From positions 1-43,628 of the forward strand of contig JAGAHX010000013.1 of the NCBI GenBank assembly GCA_017626845.1: a DNA stretch of 43,628 nt, written 5' to 3'. Every line of letters starts with the position of its first letter. Position 1 is the first letter of the stretch. The position numbers were made by a program, and so were the translations under genes. Below are positions 22,908 to 29,979 of the stretch, in pieces. This DNA comes from Bacillota bacterium (lineage in GTDB: Bacteria; Bacillota; Clostridia; Peptostreptococcales; Anaerovoracaceae). The notes under the pieces were generated by a model. It saw nothing but the letters and a program-made list of their open reading frames with translations. It was not told where the DNA came from and did not search any database.

Positions 22908-25108
22908 GATGCCGCCTTTCCGGCAAGGAGTTTCTCCGCTGCCTCACCGTTTTTGAGTTCCATTGCCTGCAGACGCAGTTTCGTTTCGTTGCCGTGGCTT
23001 CTGCCGCCTGCGACCGCTTCGTCGATATAGGCGGTAAGCTGTTCCTCCGACAGATCTTTCAGCTGGATGCAGCGCTTGGCGCCGCTGTCCCGGATAAAGC
23101 TGTCCACCTTAACGTCGTAGGAGATGCCCACGATGGGCGTACCGCCTGCCGAGGCGAAGATGAGAGAGTGCAGACGCATGCCGCATACGACTTCCATGGA
23201 GGAGAGCATGCCCCGCAGCTCTTCGACGCTGTGCCGCCTGCTGCAGACCGCGTGGGGCACGGAGACCATGCCGCCGATTATCTCGCCGATGGCGACGTCC
23301 CTTGGATATTCCATGGGAAGGAATACCGGAAGCAGACCGTGCTTTTCCCAGGCGTGGTCCGCAGCCTTCGCCACCGCTTCGTAATTCGTAAATTCGTCCC
23401 AGCTGCGCAGGCAGAAGGCGATCTTAGGCGCATCCGCAGGGATGCCGTCCAGGCGGAACGCCTCCTCCACCACATCGCGGCTGACCGCAGGCAGATTGAC
23501 CGTCGGGTCGGCCGACAGGATGATCTCCGGTTTCGTGACCCCGATATCCTGCAGCAGCTGCATGGAGATGGAATCGCGCAGCGTAATGATGTCCGCCGCC
23601 TTGTTGAGCACCCGGCCCGTATATCTGCGGTTGGCATTGCCGTGGATGGGGCCGATGCCGCAGCCGTACATGACGACCTTGCTACCCGTCCATTTGGCTG
23701 CCAGCAGCGTAAACAGATAGAAATACAGCGACCGGGAAGACGTAACGTCCTGGATGAGCGTGCCGCCGCCGGACACGAACAGGCTGGTCTTGCGCAGATA
23801 TTTAAAGAATTTTCTCAGGTTAAAGATATAGAACGAGCCCACCCGTTCCTTCATGCTGGTCTCCACCGGATTTCTGGACATAACGTAAAAAGGCATGTCG
23901 GGATCGATGGTCTTCAGCCGGGTAAGGATGGCCCGCAGGATGGCATCGTCGCCGGCGTTCCCCTTGCCATAAGCGCCGCAGAGGATGGCGCCGTAGCGTC
24001 CCTTCTTCAGCATGGCGCTGCGGTGGATGAGCGTACGGTAGATCGCTTCCTGATCTTCCTTCATCCGGGCGAGGGAAAACTCGGTGCGGGCCTTTTCGTA
24101 CAGGTTTTCCGCCAGACGGGTGCGCAGCTGCGGGTCTTTCGCCAGCCGGAGGATGCAGTCCGCGAAGGCGTCCGCATCGCCGGCCTCGAACAGCAGGCCG
24201 GTCTTTTCGTTCTGGATGAGGTAAGGAATGCCGCCCACGTTACTGGCGATGGCCGGGCAGTGCACGTAGGCGCCTTCCAGCAGCGAATACGGGAAGGTCT
24301 CCGAAAGGGAGGACAGCACGTTGATGTCCACGCCCCGGAAATACCCCTTGACGTCGCTGATCCACCCCTCGAAGGTCGTAACGTCCTCGATGTGCAGCTC
24401 TTTTGCCAGCGCCTTCAGCTCCTGCTCCTCTTCCCCGCTGCCCGCGATGGAGAGGCGGAGCCTCTCGTCCTGCCCGTAGGCCTTGGCAAAGGCCCGCAGG
24501 AGCGTCTTGATGTCCTTGACGGGGTTGAGCCGCGCAGCGATGCCGACGGTGATGGGGTCATCCGACGGTTTCTCCGGCCGGGGGCCGGTGTCGCTTCCCT
24601 CGAAATCCAGACCGTTGTACACGGCGAAGATGTTCTGGGCATCGAAGCCCCGCTGGATGAGCAGCTCGCGCATGCGGTCCGCCACCGCCACGTGGTAATC
24701 CATGCGGCGCAGACAGAATTTATTGATGTTGCCGTTGAGCGCGTTGCGCACAGGTGCACCCAGATAGTCCAGGTCAGGATCGGAGTGGACCGTGGTCATG
24801 ACGGGAATGTGCAGAAACCACTTGACCAGAATGCCCATCATGTTGCCCTTGGCGCCGTGACAGTGGATGACGTCGGGCCGGAAAGCCTTCGCCTGCCGGA
24901 ACGCCAGCCGGATCGAATTGAGGATGCCGTTGTTGCCGCCGGTATCCGCCGTATCGATCCCCATCTCTATACCCTCTTCCGAAAGCACGCCTTTGCGGAA
25001 CGAGACCAGGCGCAGGTCGTTATCCTTCGCCAGTTCCTTCGCCAAAGAGAGGATATGAGTTTTTCCGCCGCCGATGTCGCCTCCGGCAGCAAATATCATA
25101 ATGCGCAT
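22904..25108 (-). CDS. csaB: Fusion of a GT4 glycosyltransferase and a CsaB-like polysaccharide pyruvyltransferase
   Basis: A 734-residue two-enzyme protein. Residues 1–about 365 are a GT4 transferase (GGDIGGGKTHIL, HCHGAKGNM, VYNGLDFEG, GIAARLNPVKDIKTLL, SLSETFPYSLLEGAYVHCPAIASNVGG). Residues about 368–725 are a pyruvyltransferase of the CsaB family (CGAYGKGNAGDDAI, SGGGTLIQD, YGCGIGPIHG, GMRLHSLIFASAGGTPIVGISYD). CsaB adds ketal-pyruvate to secondary cell-wall polymer, the ligand of SLH domains that hold S-layer proteins. One polypeptide may add a sugar and then pyruvylate it. It starts 5 bp after the glycosidase gene. No SLH protein is in the window. Confidence 0.9.
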   Translation of the reverse strand: MRIMIFAAGGDIGGGKTHILSLAKELAKDNDLRLVSFRKGVLSEEGIEMGIDTADTGGNNGILNSIRLAFRQAKAFRPDVIHCHGAKGNMMGILVKWFLHIPVMTTVHSDPDLDYLGAPVRNALNGNINKFCLRRMDYHVAVADRMRELLIQRGFDAQNIFAVYNGLDFEGSDTGPRPEKPSDDPITVGIAARLNPVKDIKTLLRAFAKAYGQDERLRLSIAGSGEEEQELKALAKELHIEDVTTFEGWISDVKGYFRGVDINVLSSLSETFPYSLLEGAYVHCPAIASNVGGIPYLIQNEKTGLLFEAGDADAFADCILRLAKDPQLRTRLAENLYEKARTEFSLARMKEDQEAIYRTLIHRSAMLKKGRYGAILCGAYGKGNAGDDAILRAILTRLKTIDPDMPFYVMSRNPVETSMKERVGSFYIFNLRKFFKYLRKTSLFVSGGGTLIQDVTSSRSLYFYLFTLLAAKWTGSKVVMYGCGIGPIHGNANRRYTGRVLNKAADIITLRDSISMQLLQDIGVTKPEIILSADPTVNLPAVSRDVVEEAFRLDGIPADAPKIAFCLRSWDEFTNYEAVAKAADHAWEKHGLLPVFLPMEYPRDVAIGEIIGGMVSVPHAVCSRRHSVEELRGMLSSMEVVCGMRLHSLIFASAGGTPIVGISYDVKVDSFIRDSGAKRCIQLKDLSEEQLTAYIDEAVAGGRSHGNETKLRLQAMELKNGEAAEKLLAGKAAS

Positions 25109-25113
25109 ACTGT

Positions 25114-26904
25114 TTACTCGTTTACGTCTTCTACGATCTCCCGGATCCAGCTTTGCAGATCTTCCGCGGGAAGGGTCTGCTGGAGGGTCACGGAGATGGT
25201 TTTCGTTTTATTGCCGGCACTGCAGGTGATGGTGCCGGTGTTGCCGTGCACACCCTTCGCGGTGAACACGCCGTTTTCGTCGATGGTGCCGATGTCGCCG
25301 GCGACCGTCCAGGTGTAGCAGGCGGCATCCGACTTCAGCGTTTCGCCTTTATAGAACGCGCTGGCAGACAGCTGGTACGTCTTGTCCAGGCCGGCATTCA
25401 GAGCCGTCTTTGCCTTGCCGTCCACATACGCCGTAATGCTGTCGGGATCCGCGATGACGTGCACCAGGGTGGAGCCGGTAGCCTTGCCGCTGCGGGCGGA
25501 GATGGTGCCGATGCCGGGCTTGCTGCCGGCAGTGTATACGTTTCCTTCCACGGAACCCAGCCCGTCGCAGGTGTAGGTGATGTTTTCGGGGACATCCGCC
25601 GCGAAATAACCGGCGTCTGTAGCTTTAGCCGTCAGTTCGAGGCTGGCGCCGGACAGCAGGTATTCGCCGTAGGGATAGATGTGCAGATGCGCGGGAATGC
25701 CGCCTGGTTCGTTATAGTTGGCAAAGGCGATGTAATTGGCGCAGCTGCGCAGGCCGTTCGCCTCGGAATCGACGTTGATCTGCTGCTCCGCCGTGTCGCC
25801 GGGGAGCACGGCAAACAGCTGGGTGGAGGCGCCGCCGTCCAGGTTGACCGCCTGCACGCAGCCCAGTTCCTCCATGTGCTGGGCGAGGCCGCCCACGGTG
25901 ACCCCCATGGAATAGTCCGACTGGCGGCCGTCCATGGTGTAGAGGATGAAGGTGCCGTCGGCCTTCAGGCCGGCTGCGGTCCTCGGCGCCCGGGTGGATC
26001 CGTCCAGACCGCTACAGATGAGGCCGTCCTTGATGAGCCATTTTTCGAAGCCTACAGCGTGCTGCACGTTTTCGAACTGCGAAGAGACGGAGAAGCTCAG
26101 GGTGACCTTCTCGTCCGGCTGCAGTTCCTGCAGCTGCCCCAGGGTGTATTCGTAGGAAGTGTCCTTCGCCATGGAAAGCAGGACATATCCCTCTTCCAGG
26201 TTCGTGCGGCTTTCCGCTTCTGCGCCCGAGACCACGGTGCACTCCATGCTGCCGCCCAGTTCGGCGCTGCCGCTTTCGATCTTCAGCAGCACGTTGTAGG
26301 CCGGGATCGTCGCGGCGTTCGTGGCGCCGAAATCCGTCGTAAACACGCAGATGCCGTTGGCCTTTGTAAGAGCCTTGTTGAAGTTCACCTTTTCGAACTT
26401 TACGTCCCGGTCCGGAAACGACAGGGAGATGTTGAGGGACGGGTCACCGAAATAGACGCTGCCGTCTTCGCCGAACGCGATGACAGATTCGCTGTAGCCG
26501 CCGGTGCGGACGATGCCGTCGCGGATGACCGGTCCCAGCGAGACGCCTGTGGCCATGACGAAGAAGTCCGCATTCGTAAGGCCTGCCAGCGGATTGCCGG
26601 CTTCCCCTTCCGTGCGGAAGATCGTCTTTGCGGAGGAAACGCCGTAGATGCCCGGTCCGTAGCAGACCAGGGGCTTTACGTTTCCGCCCGGCGTGTATTC
26701 AAAGTAGTGTTCGACGGCATTTTTGCCGTTGACGGTGTTGTAATTCGTGGTGGTGACCAGCGTCAGCTGATCGTTGAGTTCGATGCTTTTGGAGCGCAGT
26801 TCCACGAGCCCCGAAGCAGCGGAAATGCCTGCGGCAGGCTGCAGCAGAAGACAGGCCAGCAGCAGGCATGTGATGCGTAAATAGGACAGTCTCTTCCCCT
26901 TCAT
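25114..26904 (-). CDS. Secreted phosphodiester glycosidase (NAGPA domain) with Ig-like C-terminus
   Basis: A 596-residue exported protein. Signal peptide about 1–31 (RITCLLLACLLLQPAAGISAAS). The NAGPA/DUF2233 domain spans about 100–395: TNADFF, RTAAGLKADGTFILYTMDGRQ, SMGVTVGGLAQHMEELGCVQAVNLDGGASTQLF, the characteristic G-x-T-x-x-x-L and NLDGG core. The tail (about 420–590) is beta-rich, like Big/Ig-like repeats, and may bind the wall. The family removes GlcNAc-1-phosphodiester caps or cleaves teichoic-type phosphodiester links, suggesting remodelling of the polymer made by this operon. The start is ATG 26902–26904. Confidence 0.87.
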   Translation of the reverse strand: MKGKRLSYLRITCLLLACLLLQPAAGISAASGLVELRSKSIELNDQLTLVTTTNYNTVNGKNAVEHYFEYTPGGNVKPLVCYGPGIYGVSSAKTIFRTEGEAGNPLAGLTNADFFVMATGVSLGPVIRDGIVRTGGYSESVIAFGEDGSVYFGDPSLNISLSFPDRDVKFEKVNFNKALTKANGICVFTTDFGATNAATIPAYNVLLKIESGSAELGGSMECTVVSGAEAESRTNLEEGYVLLSMAKDTSYEYTLGQLQELQPDEKVTLSFSVSSQFENVQHAVGFEKWLIKDGLICSGLDGSTRAPRTAAGLKADGTFILYTMDGRQSDYSMGVTVGGLAQHMEELGCVQAVNLDGGASTQLFAVLPGDTAEQQINVDSEANGLRSCANYIAFANYNEPGGIPAHLHIYPYGEYLLSGASLELTAKATDAGYFAADVPENITYTCDGLGSVEGNVYTAGSKPGIGTISARSGKATGSTLVHVIADPDSITAYVDGKAKTALNAGLDKTYQLSASAFYKGETLKSDAACYTWTVAGDIGTIDENGVFTAKGVHGNTGTITCSAGNKTKTISVTLQQTLPAEDLQSWIREIVEDVNE

Positions 26905-26938
26905 GAAGTTTCAATACCCTTTCTGAAAAATTACCCCG

Positions 26939-27466
26939 CTACTGCAGTTTGTAATCCCCTTTTACCATAACATAGCAGGTATCGGTGCAGCGGATGCCTC
27001 TGCCATCGTCCGCGGGGATGACAAGCAGGTGGTTTTTGGATACCGCAGTTCCCGTGGCGAGGTCAACGCCTCCCGTAAGGTCGGACACGCCGCCGGATGC
27101 GCCGGCAATTGCCGTCGCGTTGCCGCCTCTTAAGATGATCTCCGTGCTGGCAGCGCCGATGACGCTCTGGCCGGCTTCGACTTTTACGACGACGAACTTA
27201 GGCGCCTCGGCGGATGCTGCCGGGGTGCTGGGCGTGCTCGGTGTTTCGGAGCCGCTCTGGCCGGCGGACAGCTTGTCGATCTGTTCCTGCAGCGTCTTGA
27301 TCTGCGTCTGCAGGATCGCGACCTGGGCGTCCATGTAGCTCTTGCTGACGACGGGGTCCGCGGCGGTGCCGGGCACGACGTCGTCCGCGAAAACAGCGGC
27401 GAAGCAGCTGGCTGCCAGGAGCAGCGCTGCGGTGAGAAGTATGATCCAAGATCTTCTGGTCTTCAT
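26939..27466 (-). CDS. Secreted coiled-coil protein, first gene of the envelope operon
   Basis: A 175-residue protein with a signal peptide (about 1–28; WIILLTAALLLAASCFAAVFA), a short helical coil (SYMDAQVAILQTQIKTLQEQIDKL), a Ser/Pro/Ala-rich linker (about 68–88) and a conserved-looking C-terminal domain (FVVVKVEAGQSVIGAASTEIILRGG; NHLLVIPADDGRGIR; CYVMVKG). I recall similar unnamed exported proteins in clostridia, but no function. GGAGG lies 7 nt before ATG 27464–27466. Being first in a polymer operon suggests a surface role. The gap to the glycosidase gene is 34 bp. Confidence 0.75.
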   Translation of the reverse strand: MKTRRSWIILLTAALLLAASCFAAVFADDVVPGTAADPVVSKSYMDAQVAILQTQIKTLQEQIDKLSAGQSGSETPSTPSTPAASAEAPKFVVVKVEAGQSVIGAASTEIILRGGNATAIAGASGGVSDLTGGVDLATGTAVSKNHLLVIPADDGRGIRCTDTCYVMVKGDYKLQ

Positions 27467-27504
27467 GGTGATCCTCCGGTGTTAAAACAGCTGATCTCTC
27501 ATCC

Positions 27505-27532
27505 CCTGCCCACAAGATTTTGTACGGGCAGG
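27505..27532 (-). promoter_or_regulatory. Leader hairpin upstream of the envelope operon
   Basis: CCTGCCC (27505–27511) pairs with GGGCAGG (27526–27532). It lies about 40–66 bp upstream of the first start codon and lacks a T-run, so it looks like a leader structure, not a terminator. AT-rich sequence with TATACT and TATATA (27546–27562) further upstream may hold the promoter, but no clear -35 is visible. Confidence 0.35.
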
Positions 27533-27579
27533 CCCTCAAAAATGCATATATAGTAAGTATATCATTTGTTGCAGGCATA

Positions 27580-27614
27580 GAAAAGTGCAAGCGGCATTAT
27601 TTCACCGCTTGCAC
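27580..27614 (-). terminator. Terminator of the DUF1836 gene
   Basis: A perfect 10-bp stem (27585–27594 with 27605–27614, GTGCAAGCGG / CCGCTTGCAC) with a 10-nt loop, followed on the minus strand by TTTTCTATG. It lies about 30 bp after the stop at 27646 and separates this gene from the envelope operon. Confidence 0.85.
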
Positions 27615-27645
27615 ACAATTTACCGGGTCATTTCTACCTTATCTT

Positions 27646-28236
27646 CTACTTTTTCTTGTCCGGGAAGTACTCGTCCAGCAGTTTTTCCGCCAGGAAGCGC
27701 TCTTCGTTGGACCGCATGATGAGCGTCGTGATGAGCAGCACGATCTCGGAGATGTCGTCGTCGCTGCCCCGGTCATCCAGGAACTTCTTGATGCCGTTCA
27801 TGTCGGCGAGCAGCTCGCTGTTGAAGTTCTCCTCCGCCTTGCGGACTTCCCCGACGATCTTTCCGTAATACGCCTGGATATCTAAGCTGTCGTCCCAGTC
27901 GGAGTCGTAGTTGGACAGCAGAGGCTTCATCAGGCGCTGGATCTGATCCATGGAGAAGCAGCCCTTCAGATAGTAGACCAGCAGCATAAAGATGCAGTGG
28001 TCCTTCGTGTATCGCTTGCCCTCCGGCCCGGGGATCATCTTATGTTTCGTATAGTTGGAGACCATGCCCTTGGTGATGGGCCCCTCGCCGCCTTTCGCGT
28101 ACAGGGACAGTTCGCTGTTGAGGCAGCTCACCATCTGGTCGATGTACAGGTCGATGTCCGGAATGCTTTTGCCTTCCGCCAGGCCTTTTTTCTGATATTC
28201 CTGCGCTGTTTTCTCCGCAAACTGTTCGTACCGCAT
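27646..28236 (-). CDS. DUF1836 protein, predicted MerR-like DNA-binding regulator
   Basis: A 196-residue protein. Residues about 25–115 match DUF1836: DLYIDQMVSCLNSEL, ITKGMVSNYTKHKMIPGPEGKRYTKDHCIFMLLVYYLKGCFSMDQI, a winged-helix pattern like MerR (the Y-x-K-x-x-x-I/L-P wing). The C-terminal helical half ends PDKKK. The family is probably regulatory but uncharacterised. GGAGG precedes ATG 28234–28236. Its promoter holds a 20-bp perfect palindrome, suggesting autoregulation. It is monocistronic, with its own promoter and terminator. Confidence 0.85.
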   Translation of the reverse strand: MRYEQFAEKTAQEYQKKGLAEGKSIPDIDLYIDQMVSCLNSELSLYAKGGEGPITKGMVSNYTKHKMIPGPEGKRYTKDHCIFMLLVYYLKGCFSMDQIQRLMKPLLSNYDSDWDDSLDIQAYYGKIVGEVRKAEENFNSELLADMNGIKKFLDDRGSDDDISEIVLLITTLIMRSNEERFLAEKLLDEYFPDKKK

Positions 28237-28255
28237 CGGTCGTTCCTCCAGGTCC

Positions 28256-28306
28256 GATAAAAGATATCTTTTATCTAATTATAGGGCGAGCGGGGCGGGT
28301 TGGCAA
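28256..28306 (-). promoter_or_regulatory. DUF1836 gene promoter with 20-bp palindromic operator
   Basis: On the minus strand TTGCCA (28301–28306) and a perfect TATAAT (28278–28283) are 17 nt apart. Two bases after the -10 region begins a perfect 20-bp palindrome (28256–28275) with core AAAAGATATCTTTT covering the likely start of transcription. It is a strong candidate operator, most simply for the DUF1836 protein itself. Confidence 0.75.
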
Positions 28307-28341
28307 GGGCGGGAGGGAAATATTCCAGAAACAGCGCATTA

Positions 28342-28365
28342 GAAAAGGCGCCTCGAGAGGGCGCC
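28342..28365 (-). terminator. Terminator of the mntA–hepT operon
   Basis: GGCGCC (28360–28365) and GGCGCC (28347–28352) form a 6-bp GC stem with a 7-nt loop. On the minus strand TTTTCT follows, 20 bp after the hepT stop. Confidence 0.8.
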
Positions 28366-28385
28366 ATTGGTTTCAATTGCGTAAG

Positions 28386-28805
28386 CTATGCTTCGTCTGC
28401 AGCAAGCATGTCTGAAATAAACTGTTTGATCGTCTTGCACACGAATTCAGCATGTTCGATCTGCTCAAGAGCTTCATCTTTGCTTGCGATAAACATATCG
28501 TCATAATCCGAGGCGTTGCGGATGGTGAAAGCTTCTCCGACCATTTTTGATAATTCGACAGGAAGAAGACCATCCTTGATATATAGTCTTCTGAACTCGG
28601 CAATCACTCCGCTATGTTTCGATGAATCCACATTGTTAAAGACAAGAAGCGCTCGGATCGCATGGAAAATGGAGTAGTAAGCCCTGTTATTCGCCGCCCG
28701 GAACTGGCCGTTTTCCAGCATCAACCTGGCTGCAGACAGATCCTCCTCTGCCCGGCTCATACGATATGCAGAATAATCCTTTTGAAGCTGTGTGTAATCA
28801 GGCAA
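28386..28805 (-). CDS. hepT: HEPN-domain toxin (HepT-like) of a HEPN/MNT pair
   Basis: A 139-residue all-helical HEPN protein. The active-site motif R-x6-H is present as Arg41 … His48 in NRAYYSIFHAIRALL, with tyrosines between that are the AMP acceptors in characterised HepT proteins. HEPN toxins of this type are ribonucleases held inactive, or AMPylated, by their MNT partner. Translation starts inside the mntA end (8-bp overlap), typical of this module. The larger C-terminal part (AFTIRNASDYDDMF) is the standard dimer helix region. It sits in the AT-rich island and probably serves as a plasmid-type stability or defence toxin. Confidence 0.88.
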   Translation of the reverse strand: MPDYTQLQKDYSAYRMSRAEEDLSAARLMLENGQFRAANNRAYYSIFHAIRALLVFNNVDSSKHSGVIAEFRRLYIKDGLLPVELSKMVGEAFTIRNASDYDDMFIASKDEALEQIEHAEFVCKTIKQFISDMLAADEA

Positions 28806-29133
28806 TCCTCACACCTTCTCTCTGCACCGTTTGATAGAACGCGGATACCGGCATGTATTTCGTATAGATTTCCTCGCTTTGCAGGACAGGGGCCAAAACA
28901 ACATCGTATTCAAGATCCAGTTTTCCGGCAACATCAAAAATACGTCTGCGTTCCTTTCCGAGTTCTTCCACAGGCACATTCAGCAGAAGAAGAATATCGA
29001 TATCGCTGTCGTCTGTGTAATCACCTCTGGCGCATGACCCATACAGAATGATCGTATTCAGTTTTGACCCGTAGAGATTTTTCGATTCTTCGGCGAAAGC
29101 CTCCACGACCTGCTTGATCTTCTGATCACTCAT
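28798..29133 (-). CDS. mntA: MNT-domain nucleotidyltransferase antitoxin (MntA-like)
   Basis: A 111-residue minimal nucleotidyltransferase with the motif GS-x10-D-x-D (Gly32–Ser33 … Asp44, Asp46; YGSCARGDYTDDSDIDILL) and a third acidic strand LDLEYDVV. MntA proteins transfer AMP to HepT tyrosines to neutralise it. I take ATG 29131–29133 because GGAGGGG lies about 6 nt upstream; a 37-residue upstream extension would be hydrophobic and would run through the terminator and promoter. The order here is antitoxin first, toxin second. Confidence 0.88.
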   Translation of the reverse strand: MSDQKIKQVVEAFAEESKNLYGSKLNTIILYGSCARGDYTDDSDIDILLLLNVPVEELGKERRRIFDVAGKLDLEYDVVLAPVLQSEEIYTKYMPVSAFYQTVQREGVRIA

Positions 29134-29155
29134 TTCTGCCCCTCCAAGCAACTTG

Positions 29156-29184
29156 ATTATACAAAAACAGCGGCATATTTTCAA
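29156..29184 (-). promoter_or_regulatory. Promoter of mntA–hepT, nested in the upstream terminator
   Basis: On the minus strand TTGAAA (29179–29184) and a perfect TATAAT (29156–29161) are 17 nt apart. The -35 lies in the loop of the hairpin at 29167–29193 and the spacer in its distal arm and T-run. Confidence 0.78.
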
Positions 29185-29193
29185 TGCCGCTGT
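29167..29193 (-). terminator. Terminator of the four-gene island cassette
   Basis: A perfect 10-bp stem (29167–29176 with 29184–29193, ACAGCGGCAT / ATGCCGCTGT) with a 7-nt loop, followed on the minus strand by TTTTTG. It lies about 48 bp after the stop of the gene at 29241. Confidence 0.85.
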
Positions 29194-29240
29194 GGGGAAG
29201 CCTTCGGAGTATGGCAGAAAGAAGCTAAACGAAAAATGAT

Positions 29241-29924
29241 TCATGCGTTTGACATCATAATCAATGTTTTTAGGGCAGAAAAAATCATATTCCCTTTTCC
29301 GTAAACATCCGAGACTTTGAGAATATAATCAGGGATATTTTTAACGAATGCATGTATGGCATGTTTTATGTCTGGACTTTCAAGCACATCTTTGGAGTTT
29401 TGTTCATTTTGTACACACTTTCTTAATCGTGCCAGCGCATCTTTAGGATCAGTCTCAGTTATGGTTGCAATCAACAAGAAGCTTGAAACAGGAAGAATCA
29501 ACTGCTTGTTGTTGAGTGAAATATTTACTGTACCAAGTTGTTTTTCCACCTCATATTTGATCTTATTTCTAACTGATGGATCTTCAAGCGTTATGGTAAT
29601 TACTTTCGCTTGCGTATCATAATACCCATTTCGAAGGGCTTCAGCAAGCTCAATTTTCCATTGATCATCCAAATTCTTTGGATAAAGCAACTGAGATTTA
29701 ATTCGTAAGGCTCGTGCTTTACTTTCTGTAATTCCCAATTCGACACTTACTTCATAGTCGCGTATTGGCTTTTCGACAGAATCCAGATATATCGTGAACA
29801 GTAACACCTCGAAATCTGCTTTAGAGAAGGATCCGAACCGATTTGTGTATAATTGCGATTCTCGGAACCTCTTTAATGCATTTTCAAGAATACTATCACT
29901 ATGCTTATCCATAAACGAGGTCAT
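29241..29924 (-). CDS. Cytoplasmic protein of unknown function, last gene of the island cassette
   Basis: A 227-residue protein without signal peptide or TM helix. Residues about 25–90 look like a winged or tri-helical DNA-binding-type domain (FGSFSKADFEVLLFTIYLDS … VSVELGITESKARALRIKSQLLYPK): helix, turn and recognition-like helix ITESKARALRIK. The remainder mixes strands (VITITLEDPSVRN; VNISLNNKQLILPV) and helices. I do not recognise the family; a regulator or adaptor are both possible. ATG at 29922–29924 has GGAAGG about 9 nt upstream, which decides it over a start 30 nt earlier. Transcribed after the TPR-like membrane gene with a 55-bp gap, and followed by a good terminator. Confidence 0.7.
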   Translation of the reverse strand: MTSFMDKHSDSILENALKRFRESQLYTNRFGSFSKADFEVLLFTIYLDSVEKPIRDYEVSVELGITESKARALRIKSQLLYPKNLDDQWKIELAEALRNGYYDTQAKVITITLEDPSVRNKIKYEVEKQLGTVNISLNNKQLILPVSSFLLIATITETDPKDALARLRKCVQNEQNSKDVLESPDIKHAIHAFVKNIPDYILKVSDVYGKGNMIFSALKTLIMMSNA

Positions 29925-29979
29925 TATCTTTACCTTCCTTATGCATTTCCCCATATGTGTGGTGCGCGTGTGATTATTT

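Noticed and set aside
22994-25318. Plus-strand open frame of 774 codons
   Set aside because: It is antisense to the GT–CsaB and glycosidase genes, which have clear domains. GC-rich codon use keeps the opposite frame open; its translation is His/Arg/Val-rich with no motif.
25153-26880. Plus-strand open frame of 575 codons
   Set aside because: Mirror of the phosphodiester glycosidase gene, which has a signal peptide and NAGPA motifs.
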